64,000 bases of DNA from Liolophura sinensis (taxonomy: Eukaryota > Mollusca > Polyplacophora > Chitonida > Chitonidae): assembly GCF_032854445.1 (NCBI RefSeq), contig NC_088301.1, positions 43,385,187 to 43,449,186 on the forward strand, in the 5' to 3' direction. This document shows positions 22,948 to 37,900 of the stretch, piece after piece. Made by a program: the position numbers and the translations under genes. Position 1 is the stretch's first letter. Each line of letters starts with the position of its first letter. Below the pieces are notes generated by a model. The model saw only the letters and a list, made by a program, of their open reading frames with translations, was not told the DNA's origin and did no database searches.

Positions 22948-25900
22948 ATGGATGTTTTTGTTGCCGGCTTTTGCTTTCTGACAGTACTCTGCATTGTCTT
23001 GTACGTCTACACAAAGACAGCTCTCACTCATGCCGCCAGTCCAGATTTTAAGAAGTTCCAGCGTGTGTATCTGACTGTCTACCTCCTTGCTATGGGTAAG
23101 ATCTGAAACTTACCTGTGTACATGTACATATGATTGTGTGGTTGTGCAATTTACAAGTGAAAAGAAGATTTGTAACACTGATAAAAAGGTTAATTCACAA
23201 GTTATGTGTAGATTGATCACTTTTGCTCTTATATTTTGATACTTCACACTGAGGTTAGAGAGATGATGTTGTAATGTACTTGATTCTGGCAAAAAAGGTA
23301 CAGGTTGGGCTGCTTTTGTAGGGAAGCTCTTATGTTCTTTATAATCCCTTGTCTTCTCTCAGAGTAGCTTGGAAGTCTGTACATCATACACCAGTACCCC
23401 AAGTCTTCAACCTCTGATTGAAACATTTGGAAAGAGCTTTGGAATGTTTAGAATTAATTTGCACAGTTTTATGCATCTTAAGTGACACAAACGTTAAGTC
23501 TCCTCCTAATGTAGCGTACAGGTCTGTATATACAGGTCATGTAGGTCTGTGGGGAAGTTTATCAGTAGCCTGCATACAGCCAGTGGTTTACTCTGAGGAC
23601 TTCAAATGTTAGTGTACAAATGAAGAATTCCTGAGTATAGAGCTACACTCCTGTCCATATCATCATGTTCAGATCTATGGTTGATCATGGTTAGAATGGA
23701 GGATTGATGCACATATTGATGAGCTTGCTACTTTGTAATTTCAATAAATGTGCAAGCCTTTTACACACCTGTATAAATACCTTGCTCAATATGTACTCTT
23801 CCAAGTGTGTCTTTGTGTGATGATGTTAAGTATACCATCAACCTTTTGTATGTCTCTGGGTAGCTAAAGTTCCTATGATATCACAAATACACTGTACATG
23901 TACATGAATTTGACAGATGGTGTTGTCCTAGAGATGATGAACTCTTGCAATGTTAAAGCTCCTGCTTGCATGTGTTATGTTATTTTGACCAGAGGACAGT
24001 TTCATAAAACATAGGTAGATGGTAGATAGGTAGATTAAGTTGCCCATTATAATAGAGATGGAACAGATCAGGATGACGGTTGTAGTAGGATAGATGCTGG
24101 AAAGGTCCTTTTTTGTCAATTTGTATTGTTGGCATGGACTATTTTTGGTTAGTTAATTTGTAGGAATATTAGGTTGATGTTCATTTATGCTGGGAAGTTT
24201 AATGCGCATGTGATTAGTGGTAAATATTCCTAATAAACGTTAATCCAACACATTTAGATAACTCTATCAGTTGAGTTGCTTGATGAGAGTTACCCCACTC
24301 AGCATGGTTGGAAAAAAATATTTTATATTGAAAAAAGGAAAAACACGTGGTAAAAGGGACATGGTTAGACAAAAAAATTTAAACAGAAAGAAAAACACTT
24401 TCAAAGTCATGCTCACAAGATAATTGACCAATAGAAACACACAATTATGATTTGATCTTTGTTAAGTTATCTATTGTTATAATAATAATTTATAAAATTC
24501 ACAATATCACCACTTTCAGTATGTACTGAGCTGAAGTTTTGCACCAGTTCATCTCTTACTGCAGGCTCTTTGGTAGCCTTGCTACCATATCTGTATTGTT
24601 TTCTCAACTTTCATTGAACCAGCTTGATGGTATGTGTAACATTGGTGAAATTGTTTGGTGTACATGCATGTACAAACTGCTTTTTTTTCAGGAGGGGATT
24701 GGTTACAGGGTCCCCATGTGTATGCTCTCTACCAGAGCTATGACATATCCAGTCACAGCATCCAGTTGTTATTTGTGATTGGCTTTGGGGCCAGTATGGT
24801 GGTGGGCACAGTTGTGGGATCATTTGCTGATAAGTAGTAAGTATGACAAGGCTTCACTGGAACATTTCACATCATTAAAGACATTTATAAGGCCACACCA
24901 GTATTAATTGTTGTTTTAAGGGTAGAATAAATCTTTTTTCAGTGAAATGTGAAAATCATCTAATTTGTGGAAACGTTAAATTATCTTGGCAAATTTTACA
25001 GTTGAAGTCATATTTACATGTTTAAAAAGCCTTTAAAAAAGAGGATTTATCATAAACCCATCAGACAAAATAAAGTGGATTTCAATTTTATTTTTATTTC
25101 ATTTTTGGATGTTTTTGTTGTTGGTTCACATCTAAAACACATAATAGCATTGATGTCACCTAAAGACAAATATATAACGCTCTGTAGTAGTATATAGCTT
25201 TTGCCTAGCTGATGCATATTTGAACACCAGTAAGTTATTTGCATATGCAGTTTTAATTTTTGGAGGATACATAAATATAGGGGTGGCTTGTGGCATCATA
25301 CATGTATGCACTTCCTCTGTTGCCATGGTAAATAGGATTGCCAATTTCCAAGCTCCAAAACCTATATAAACAAGTATGACTTCTTGACTGGCCATAACTC
25401 CCACATGCATGAACATGCACATGTGGATACTTGCATTTGTCCATTTCCTTGGTTGTCATGGTAACCAGATCTTCATATAAATAAGTATGACTTTGTGTTT
25501 GGTTTACAATTCTAATTGTTTTGCATGCGCACTTTGGATATTTGGTGGATACAAAGGTACGGTTGAGATGATGCCATAAGCTTTACCTTTGTCATTTTCA
25601 GTAATTGCCATATGACAATATCAATATGGCCACTATACATGTACATGTATATGCACATATGTATGTCTAATGACTTTATGTAAGAGCTATAACTCGTCTT
25701 TTGCACAACCAGTTATAGTTTTGCTTGATATATACCTAGATTTAGATACAGAGTTAACAACATGCTCCACCTTTGTGTAGTTACCATGGTAATGAGATTC
25801 CTAATTTTTCAGTATATGCTACTGTATATACAATATGGGAAAATATTTAAACTCTTGTTACCAAGGTGACTTGATTCATAGCCAAGCTGGATGTTCAGTC

Positions 25901-28900
25901 CTGATTTCTCTACAGCACTTTGGGGAGTTTTAATGAAATGTAGTATGTTTTTTTTGTACTTTTTATCAAGTTTATCACATTATCATATATGCTATGTTCA
26001 CCCTTATAATTAAGGTATACTTTAGTGGTGAGTATCCTTCTTTGTTTTAGTGGTCGGCGTGCCAACTGCATTTTGTATGGAATTCTGTATGCATGCGCCT
26101 GTGTCACCAAAGTAAGTGCTGATGAGCCTGGTTTGGGATGTTCTGAATATAGACTTTTGCAATTCAGGACAGTTGAAGTAATATTGCCATAGCTTGAAGT
26201 GAAACTGAAATGACAGTATGTATACATCTACTCACAAACCTTTTTTCAAAACAAAGAGTTCTGATGATTTATGAGACCGCTTTACTGGCGCTCATATTAA
26301 ATATAGCTGTGTTCATATATCACAGTATATACTTTTATGGCATGAATTGTCTAAATGTATTTTTATATACTGCATACAAAGGCATATTTAATGAAAGATC
26401 CATTTCCTTAGATTGACAAAATCCTACTAGATTTAAAGCTGTAAGCAAGCCACTGTACATATACTTTATGCAATTTGATGTTGAAAACGAAACAGTTGAA
26501 ATATGTTAACTAGTACATGTCCTATTGTGGTATAAATTGAATTGAGATGTAAGTAACAAAGTATGTGGGATTGAATTACATTGTACTTCTATGTGTACTT
26601 TTTTATGTTTTTTTTTTTTTTTTTGTTTTTCCATGGTCATTGTTTTTTGTGAAATAAATTTAAGTATATTTTACAGCACCAAGGAATAAATTGATGCTAA
26701 AAATCTTGTTTTCTCTACAGCACTTTGGGAATTTCTGGGTGTTGCTGATCGGTCGGTTGCTGGGTGGGACAGCAACTTCCATCCTGTACAGTGCCTTTGA
26801 ATCCTGGCTGATATATGAGCACAACCAAGTAAGTACTACATCAATACACTTGTTATTCATTAAGCGGCGACATGTTGTGTATGTAAAATGTCACTTCCCG
26901 TAGTTGAAACTACAGGGGTGGGTTGTCCCAAAGTGTGTTAAACGTTAAGCCACACTTAAATACTAATACTTGTCTTGTCCTAATACAGAACTAATATGGA
27001 TTGACATTTAGTCCAAACCGAAGTTATTTAAATAGGCTTGGTTTTTGAGCAGCTCACCTATACAGAAAAACTTTTACCATATTATAAAAATAATAAAGTT
27101 CGTCTTTTTTAACAAAGGTAACTGAGTCAGTTTACAGTGAAATCTCTTCTCCCCAATTGCCTTCACATGCAAAACAATATATGGAAACAAATTGCGTATA
27201 CATGTACTTCAGTACCAAATGCTGGCAGTAAATGTTCAGGTTTTTACATGTAAGTTGAACACATTCACAATTCTAACAATACAATATGACTGCTGACCTT
27301 GCTACGGGTCAAAGTGTGGCCAGGTAGTGGGTGGTGCATGCTACCCAAAACACATAATAGCTAAACACTTAAAAGATCAAATACATACTGTATATGCATC
27401 CATACAGTGTCCCACATTAAGTTTAAAAAGTATACCATTTTATTTTTGTGGTTTAGCACAACCGATAGATTGTAGCTTGAAGTAAGCGTATTGACAAGAT
27501 CAAAAATGCAACCATGTTATAAATTTTAACCAATTAGAAATGGGTAATTTCTGTGACCCAAGGACAAAGGACACAATATCATGTTTCTGCTTGGTGTGAC
27601 ATGTCGTTTCCCATGAATTACAGATTAGAAAAAAAAGAGTTATATAGTTATCAAGCACTTCAGAAAAAAAATGGCTGTGGTTGCTTAAGTCAGAAAATAA
27701 TTAAGGTGCTGTAGGCCTTTGTGCTTCTGAAAGTGCATTTTTCCAAGGAGAAATACATTACATTGTACATGATGTGGTTCAGTATTTGTGTATTTGGTTA
27801 GACATGCACATGTACAACATAAGACGAGTATACTGCCAAAAATAAAGGGGAAACTTTATGTACATATATACTGTCTTTTGTAATTACATGTATGTCCGTG
27901 GCTTTAAGAGATGACTTTAACTAATACATGTACTTTACAATAATGTTGATGTGTTTTGTCTGTCTTGTTGTGTTTCAGCGTGGCTATGATCCAGAGTTAC
28001 TATCCCATACATTCAGTATTGGGGTGTTGGGAAACTCTCTTGTGGCTATTTTAGCCGGGCTTGTTGCACAGTGGTTTGCAGATCAGTATGGATTTGTGTA
28101 GGTATATTGTGTCATGGGACACCCATGGGAATAAGGTCAAGGTTCATGAAGGACATGTATTGTAACAATTCTCTAGGCAGTGTCCTGAAATTTCATATGT
28201 GAAATCTGCAGGTTCATACTGTTTTAGGTTAATTAAACTTGTATATACACTACTTCACCTAAATTATAGCAATTTCAAGTGACACATTTTGATTATTCTG
28301 ATTGATTCGTCCATAAGTTAGGTCCACTTTTGTGAATTTTGATTAATTTCTTATTAGAAAAACTTAAGTGTCGGCAACAAAACTTTAAGTATCATTTTAA
28401 TATTACTTCATGTGGTTCTGAAAGTGCATTTTTGCATATCAAACTTTTGGTCAAATACAATACATGTAGTTTATATGTTGATTGGTAGAGAATATGTTAC
28501 CTGATAGTCATTTCACTCTTCCCTACTTGCCAGTATGGTATCGGCGCATGTTCTTCTCAGAACAGGTGACACTGGGTTGAATTATGACATCAAGCATGGG
28601 TTTCATTCTTGATGTACACATACATATGGTCCACTCACTGTTGATGCTACAGTAAAATGTTCAGCCTAACTATCATTACATTCTCCTGTTCTTATGAAAA
28701 TGTCCTTATTTCCACTTGGATCTGAACTCTTAATAACTCTGTTACACATCTGGGTATTGTGCTCACAGGTGTCTTATACCATAGCACTTCAAAAGAACCT
28801 CTTTTTCATGCTGTGTGACTTTGTGAGAGTTTTGCTTTGCAACATTGCACACGGGAACACTTATACATACACTTTCAATTTATTTATTTATTTGATTGAT

Positions 28901-31900
28901 GTTTTTACGCTATTCTCATGAATATTTCACTTATACGACAGCCCCCAGCATTATGGCAGGAGGAAACTGGGCTCGGGAAAACACACAACTATCCGCAGGT
29001 TGCTGCCACGTGTATATTCAAAGTTGGCATGGTCTTCTGTCCACACAAATATTTGTGCATGTGTCTAGCCATATTCTGTTTTCTTATGGTGTTTGGGGTT
29101 CATACATGTAGTATTTACATGTATTCCAACCTTCCATCTCGATGCACCACATTACCACCCCACAACCACACCCATCCCCCACATCACCCGCAAGCAAAAC
29201 TAGGCTACCAGTATACATTGCAAATTTACTTACAGGTCCTGCATCATGCAAATGTTGTCCTGTCCAGGTGGGGTAAATCATCAAGTACTTACAGGTTCAC
29301 TGTGCTTGACTGATGTCTAACTATGTCCAAAAGAAGCAGCACATATGTGTGTGTACAAATAGCCACACCCAATTGAAATGAAAACTAAAACTCATGCAGT
29401 TGTCAGCTAGAAATACAGGTAGTTCTGTGCCATTAGTTGTGTAGTTAGTAGTTCACATCAGATGCAAGCATCTAATTATATGCGTTTATGCTCACCTCAT
29501 TTCATTGGCACACAAGACCTCCCCACAAACCTACTCGTAAGTATGTTGCTATAGTTAATTTCACACTACCCACATACCTGTATTTATGTTTGAGTGCCTT
29601 AGCAGTTTTGAACATTTCAACATTTTATGTTACGCTTCGCTCAGCATCCCTCTCTCAAGCATGTATTTCAAATAACCTGTTGGATTTATCAGCATAAAGC
29701 ATGTTCAGGTAATATGTTTTAATTTTGGTTTAAACCAGTGCTTGTTCATACAGTATACATGTACATGTGAATAGGCATGATGTTTATCAGGAAGGTGCTA
29801 GGGCTGTCTGGTGTCTATGGGAAATCCTATGCTGTTAAAATTAACATCCAGAAAAATAGAGGAAACAGATGAAAAGTACAAATGAGAAACCCTGTTGTCA
29901 AAGTAGTCTGGCTAAATCTATGCATGAGATCATAATCTTGACATGCTTCAACTGTATGAGAATTAGTAGGGAGATGGTGTATGGCAACAGTAATCTTTGT
30001 GACATGTTTGAGTGGCATTTAGAAGTTTGGAAGGAAATACGCAGGGAAAGTCCTTCTTATTGATATACACCTTCTTGGTTTATTAACACCATGTTACTAA
30101 CATTGTTATCAAGTGAATGACATCAAAACATTCATTTGATGACGATGTTGGTAACTACATTGAATCTTCGTGTTAATAAACCAAGAAGTTGTATATCCAT
30201 AAGAAAGACTTTCCCAGTGTACTTATCCTTGTGTTTGGTCACAGACTGTGCTCAGGCATATGCAACTTGCATGCATGTTACCAGGGTCTTATTTTAATGT
30301 TGATAGAATGATATTCTGGAATGCAATACAATTTCACATGTGATAATGATACTTCAGTTTACTTCCACTTTTGCAAAGCATGTTTATTCAGTGGCAAAAA
30401 AACTGGCAAGTTTTATTTATTAATCAGCAGAGGTTTTTTAACTTAATAATAATAATTCATGGCTGCACATCTGTGTTTCATATTTTCTCAGAGAGCGAAA
30501 GTCTTAAAAATTGCACCTGTTCTGTTTCAGTGCTCCTTTTGACATTTCATTGACGGTGCTTATTGTGATGTGCTTTGTGATCATCTTCACTTGGTCCGAA
30601 AATTATGGAGACTTGTCGAGCAGTTTTTCTGAATCGTTCAGAAGTGCACTCAAGTCCATTCAAACAGGTGATCTGACATTTAGCTTTTTGTTAAAACAAA
30701 AATCGGTTGTGATTATTGATTATTGATCATTATATTATTATTGATAAATTTTAGGACACCTGGTCTACTCTCTTCAGACAGTATATATGTAATTATAGCA
30801 GAAGTATTTAATTTTCTTTTTGTCACTTGATTAGACTGTCTGTTGAACAACATATTCATATATTTACTTTTCCAAAAATCTGTGAAAGAAATGTACATTC
30901 TGCTTTCATCACAACTAATATTTTTCCGAAAATTAGAAGGGTAATTCAGGCTTTCCAGAGTTCCAAATGTTTGATGAGTTAATTTGAAGAGAACGCAAAT
31001 TATTGGGTCATGGAATGTGCTGAGGACATTGTATTCTAAGGATGAGGTGATCTGTAGACATCTTTGGTGTTGGTGAATTGCCACATGCATGATGCATGCA
31101 TACCTCATTCTTTTATGGAGGACATTAAGCCGTGCATGAGGTTTGCCATGTGTAGACATTGTCCTGAAGGCCTGTGATAAAAACCAAACCTTGGCAAATG
31201 CTCCCATAGCACCTTCCTCCTCACTCTCATACAGACACAAATGCAAGTACAGTACCTGGTTTAATTGGTTGATTACATGTACATGAATGTGATGTACAGA
31301 TTCCAGGGAATTGTACAATGTACAACTGACTTCACTCCATATTCTTAAGTGTGATTGCATTGTTAAGATGCTTGTCTTACATTTGCCAGGCCTTTTGCCA
31401 CTTTGGCAATAATTGCATGGAGTTCACTGTAAATCCATAGACATATTAAACATAATTGAGCTTGTAATGTGTATGAAAATATGTGTGTCATATGTGGGAA
31501 AACTTGTTAGAAAGCTTTACTAGTGGAACCTAAGGTTTCTCCTCCCAGACTCTACTGTATCACTGCCCAGCCACAACAGAAAACCACTTCAGAGTTTATA
31601 ATACAGTAATATAACTAATCCTTCTTGAATATGTTAGTAGTGCATCTAAAATTTGTGTTTCTCTTATGCAGATAAGAAAGTGCTATGCTTGGGTCTCATT
31701 CAGTCCCTTTTTGAGGGAGCTATGTACATGTTTGTGTTGGAATGGACACCTGCCCTTACTCCAAAAGATGCTGATCTCAGTGGTAAGACCAAGGGAGAGC
31801 ACAGGGGAGCAATACCGCATGGGATTATATTTGCAGCATTTATGGTAAGGATGTTAAATATGTGCCTTGTCTGTCAGCAAGCTGCGGATGGTCGTGGGTT

Positions 31901-34900
31901 TCCCCCGGGCTCTGCCCAGTTTCCTCCCACCATAATGTTGGCTGCCGTCGTATAAGTGAAATATTCTTGAGTACGGCGTAAAACATCAAATCAAATAAAT
32001 AATTTATTTATTATTGCTGTTTAAATGTACATGGAGGATAAACAATGAGTGACCCATTATATTAGTTTTATTAAACATGTGGTGTAATTTTCATTTGGTC
32101 CGAGCCTTTGGTGAGGAACAAAGGAAAATTACATCACGAGTTTAATAAAACTGATTTAAAGGGTCACGAATTGCATATCCTATTTATCCCATAATTTATT
32201 TTCAACAGATTTAGGTGGTTGATAGAGAAGACAACATCTGTTTTGACAAGTACATGTATGTAAATGAGATGCGTACTGATATCGATATATGTGAAACGGT
32301 TGGAGCCGAACCACATATTTAACCAAATATAGGTCTAGAAAACATTGAGGCAATCTGTGATTTCTGTGAGCAGAAAGCATAACACAGTCCATTAACTGTC
32401 ATTTATCAAAACATTTGGTTCCAAGACTGTGGCCTAAATCTAGGTCATATCTCTATGTCATCACGCAATGACTTGCAGGAAGTAAGGAGCCGTGATTTTG
32501 AAAATATTCAAATATAGGCTTTTATCGTGAACAATTCGCCTCAAAACTTATTAGCTGGTCTTGCTAACCATCATGGAACTTGATGAATGCAACAAAATAG
32601 TGTCAACAATGTTTTAAAGGGCTTGAATTTGGATCTATTTTGGACTTTTCATGTGATGGTAAACGTGATCTTGAATCAAAGGGTCACAGTGAGACTAATT
32701 CTCGATGTGGCAATTAAAATGGACTAAACTAATTGACCGAAATTTTTGTCCATGACTAAATTGCTCATTTTTCCATATTCTGGGAGTTCTACTGATTTTT
32801 GAAAGGTGTTATGAGGTTCATTTGGAAGGCAGGGTGATATTGTACTGGGAAAATGTAAATTTTAGCACTTATCTAAGAGTAATCGGAAGTACATCAGTTG
32901 CAGACCAGTTCATACACACAAGACATCTCTTTGGTGCTCTACAAAGCAGTAAGTTAAGTTTGTAGGTTTTTAATTTCATGAAAATATGATACTGAGGCAT
33001 GCTGCTGTCATTGTCGGTTGAACTTGAGTTCACCTTTTGTGAGTACCGGTACCTTGTTTAGGCTTAAGCGTCAAACACTTCATCTCCTTTCACCAATCTT
33101 TGCTATTTTTCACATTTCGTGAAGATAAATTTTATGCCTATCCAGTGTCCCAAAAACTTAACTGTTTGGTATCAACAACTGCTGCCCTGACGCAGTAAGC
33201 GGTCGCTAGCCTGATCTTTTGTAGAAGTAGTCCAGTATGCAGTAGTACTTTTTCATTGGATAAGCTTGTCAGTGAAAGTTCAGGTGACCCATCAAACGTT
33301 CAGGTTATTTATTAACATGTGGAATATTAAGAATTTACATCACTGTTGTTAAATCATTGACATGGGCAAATTATGGGATAAATGTAGAAATGGTGTGAAG
33401 TCTAGATATAAACCTTAGCTGATTGTATCCTAAAAGGATCTATTTACCCTGTTTGTTTTGTAAGCTGTGAATCTAGATTTAAACTTGTAGTATGGAATGG
33501 GGAAATGGATTTAATCCCTTTCAATAGTAACACAAAGATCAGTGCTTCGCCTGCTCATGTGGATGCAGTATGAACTTCACAAAGGATTTAGATGCAATCC
33601 AAATCCAGTGGAGAAAGAAATAATGTACATGCATGTCTATTTTTTAGCTCGTCTGTACTTTATGCAGGCATAGCTTATATGTCATACCTCAAATGTCAGC
33701 GTCCAACAAAAATCAATGTTATGCATGCCGGTAAACGTTAATGGATTGTGTCTTAAAAAGTATTACATGTATTTAGCTCAGAACAGTATGTCTTTAAAGC
33801 GTAACAGTATAAGGTGAATGTTGCATTGATGGTTACATGTAGACCCATGTGTATTTGAATCAGTGTTAAGGTAAATGTTAGGGATGGTATCTCAAAAAGC
33901 ACTGCATATATTGAGGTCAGGTTTTGCATAAATGTAAAGCACAATAACACTAAGGGGCATTCCGTTTTTGGCCTGTTGGGATATTAATTACTATAAATTG
34001 TAAAATTTTCTTTTTTTGTATTGGAACCAATGTGAGTGTAAATATTGAAGGCGATATCTCAAAATGTATTACATATATTTGTGAATTGTTGATCCTGACT
34101 TTCATGTCTGTTTTGTGTAATAGAATCCATGTTAAACTAAATGTTTTAGTTCGTTATATTTTGCATTCACGTTTCTTCCTACAGGCTAGCTCTTTGGTGG
34201 CCTTGTTACTAAATTTATTTTCGACTTCACTGAGGGAAAGAACCATTCCTAGTTTTTTTTTCAAATTTTGAACCCTGAGAAGTGCTTATATACGTACCAG
34301 TGGCATTTAATGTACAACAGTTCTAAGAATTATGATTGAACTAAGTGACCGTCTGTAGTATAAGCCATGAGAATAAATGCTGTGTGCCATGTCACTCTTA
34401 CTATGACAGTAAAATGTACATGTACTGTAATTCTTCAATTGTTTCGCACGTTTGCAAGGTGTTTATTCAAGCATATTTTGAAGTCATTACTCTGTGTAGG
34501 CTGATAAAATTACACTTTTTATGAAGCCCTGAAATTGGCCATTCAACTAATCCAGTTTGGTCTTAAAAATCAGATTAAAAAGGGGCATAAAATGCAATGA
34601 AAGTTGATCTTTCATCTGAGAAAATGTTGAGGAATTAGGGTACATGTAGGCCTACTATTAGATAGGGCGTGAGTTTGATGTTTCCATTTCAGCTTGGGCG
34701 TCGGCATATTGTAGTAATAATGAAGATGTATGGTATATCTGCTTCACAGGTGGCAATCATGATTGGGTCATCTATCTTTAAAATCCTGCTGCGAAATTGG
34801 TCACCAGAATCTTTCATGAGGTAAATGTGCAAGGTCACACATGTAACATATCTGTATGATTACTTCTGAATTAAGATGCCATGATCCCATCTAGAGTATA

Positions 34901-37900
34901 CATGGTATAGGCCTAACCATTGTATATATGTGTATGTGTATATCACCTGTGTAAACCTACTATTTTGTGTATGCTTTAATTTGCCTTTGCTTAACATCCT
35001 GCTTTCTCAGTGAACACTTCCTGGTCTTTTAGAGGAATATAGAAGTTGACAGTAACATAAAAGAGTTTCTGTATGGAAATGCTTGATAACAACGTTAGAA
35101 TGTACATCAAAACATTGCAAGAAACAAATCAAAAGTTGTTATCAATATAGAAAATATTTGTGGCACCATGACGATGGTTTCTTGGTATCCAAACAGGTAG
35201 GTTTTTGGGTGAGGGGATTCGCAAGAATTTCATCTTTAGAAAGATGGCAGAGGTTGTTTAGAAAAATAAAGTGATTGACACTATAAAGTAAATTACTGCT
35301 CTCACATCCACAAACACAAGCTTGACAACAGAATCCCTGGGCCACTAGTTGTGGCCTGCAGTTGATGTACTTCATGATCACTTTGATCATTCATGATCTA
35401 GTGCATTCTATTTGCTTCCTCAAACACAACAGTTGCTTACATAGCAATCTCTTGATTCAACAGCACTGCCTACCACACCACACAGAAACGTCTAAAAAGG
35501 AACCAAAATCAATGGTTCAGTGTTTTCTTGACCTAGAATGTGTGATTCGGTTCTAACAATTTCACATTTATACATCAGTGGCATCTTATTTACACACTTC
35601 TGTAAACAAACACGCCTTGTCTCTTATTTGCTTAAAACCGTTCAGCATAAATTATGGGATAAATGGGATAAGCAATGCATGACCCATTATATCAAATTCG
35701 TTAAACATGTCGTGTAATTTTCATTTTCTTCTGTTCCTTGAAATATTACCATCCTTCTAAAGTTGCATAACATTTTCTGTTGTTTGATTTGACATGTACT
35801 GTACCTTGTCACTAAATGTTGCATATTCAGTGTATTCATTGCACTACAAGATATCCGTCAAACCTGTTCCAATGTTATATTCTTGATTCACTTGACAACA
35901 TGTAGCTGAATCACCACAGTTACTCATGTCAAACAACATGCAACATAATTCCATGGACAATCATTTTCTGTAACATTTTCAACAGTGACTTACACCTTTC
36001 ATAGCTACATGTACAGTGTATATGTAGTGAAGCATTCATGCTGTTTGTTGGTGGTTTAGGCACACCCCAGGTAAGACATTAAACACCAATCATATAAAAT
36101 AAATAAAAAGCATGCATGTTAAAATTTCTGTTTAATAATTGTCTTGCAAGTGTTTTTCATTCAGTCAACATTTGAGTTAGTGTTTTTAAAACTGAAAGTG
36201 ATACTAGACATAAAAAGGAAAAAATGTGAATTGTGAAATCAACACAGACGATAAATTATTTAATATATTTCCTCTTACTTTTTGAATAGGTAATGGTATA
36301 TCTTATTGATACTGTGGATGGAGCTGTATTCCCAAAACCTAAAGATCTGTTTGACAGCTAATTTACAGTTTTTCATTGCAGAGGTGTGCTAGTGCTATCA
36401 GCCGTTTCACTTCTCCTACCAGTTCTCTTCCCAGCCGTAAGTGCTTTAGCTATATGGAGAAAGCTTGTTTTATAATTGTATATTTGAGAATCTTGGTAAT
36501 CATCTAATATCTTTTTCTATCTAATACTCACCATTTGATTAGATGTCCTAACATGATGTAATATTGCTATATGCCACCATTTGTATGGCACATGATTATA
36601 CATGTATACATGTACATGTATTCCATATCATTTGTGATAACTTGTGATCAAATGAATTTACTATATTTTGCCTAAAATTTTGTAAATAAGAATGTAGTAT
36701 AGCGCACTAGCGAAGTGTAATGTCCCCGGGAGCTTCTCACCAATGTGGTCGCTGTGAGTTCAAGTCCAGCTTATGCTGGCTTCCTCTCCGGTGTCATGGG
36801 TCCTGGGTCTGCCCTGTTTCCTCCCACCATAATGCTGGCCGCTTTTGCATAAGTGAAATATTCTTGAGTATGGCATAAAACACCAATCAAATAAATAAAT
36901 GAGAATGCACTTTCATGGGAACATAAGCACTTTAAAATGATAAATTGGCGACAACATTTAGGTTTTTCTGATAAGAAGATGATCAGACTTCACCAGATAA
37001 GGTTGATGAATCAATCAGAGCAAAATATGTCACTTGAAAAATGCTGATCTTTATGTGAAATACAAAGAAAAGGGGGGGAGGGGATCCTGTGAGTGTTGGT
37101 GAGCTTCACATGTATGTATTAAGGGTGAACAACAGTATTTTGGCCTAAAAGTGTAATGTGATACAGTGCCAAGGAAATAAGTATGTTTTCTACGGTGTTT
37201 TATTATTTATTTTTTACTTCATTGGTGTTTTATGCCGTACTCAAGAATATTTGTGTTATAAATGTGTCATGACATCTGTATGCTCTACTTCACCTAACAT
37301 TTCAATCATGGCTGTGTTGCTTATTTTGCCTTATATTGAGAGTTCTGTTCATCTGAAGCCATGTTGCCATGGGAGAATTTGTTGAAATTGATAGGTTAGA
37401 TTGAAACAGGACTGAAGTTTTTCCATGCAGGATGTAAAACTCAACGCATTGCAGTGACAACATGGGTTTCAATAACACAGTGTGATTTGTTGTTGTAGAT
37501 ACATCAGATCACAAGGTTTAATGCGGCTTTTGTAGATGTTTAAAAGCCAAAGATACATAACATGTAAGGAATCATGATACCCTTCTTTAAAACGACAAGT
37601 TTCAGCACCAAAAGAATTATTTGGCTCTAAAAATGGACTTTGTCATGCAGGTACTTACATGCTGTAAGTTCATGAAATCCTTCACATGTATATGTTTGTA
37701 TTTCAGAGCCAGGTGATTGTCTTCTCTGGGTTTCTGATATTTGAGTGCTGTGTTGGGATATTCTGGCCATCCCTGGGCACAATGAGAGGGAAATATGTAC
37801 CAGAGAAAAGTAAGTGGTCTGTTGTAGGTGACTGAAGTACCTGGACGTATGAAATAGAAAGAAGTATGCCACGTTCTCTGTATGTAATTTCCCTTCAATG

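Noticed and set aside
30713-31360. 215-codon minus-strand frame
   Set aside because: It lies in MFSD5 intron 6, lacks any domain and has low-complexity, unstructured composition. Treated as chance.
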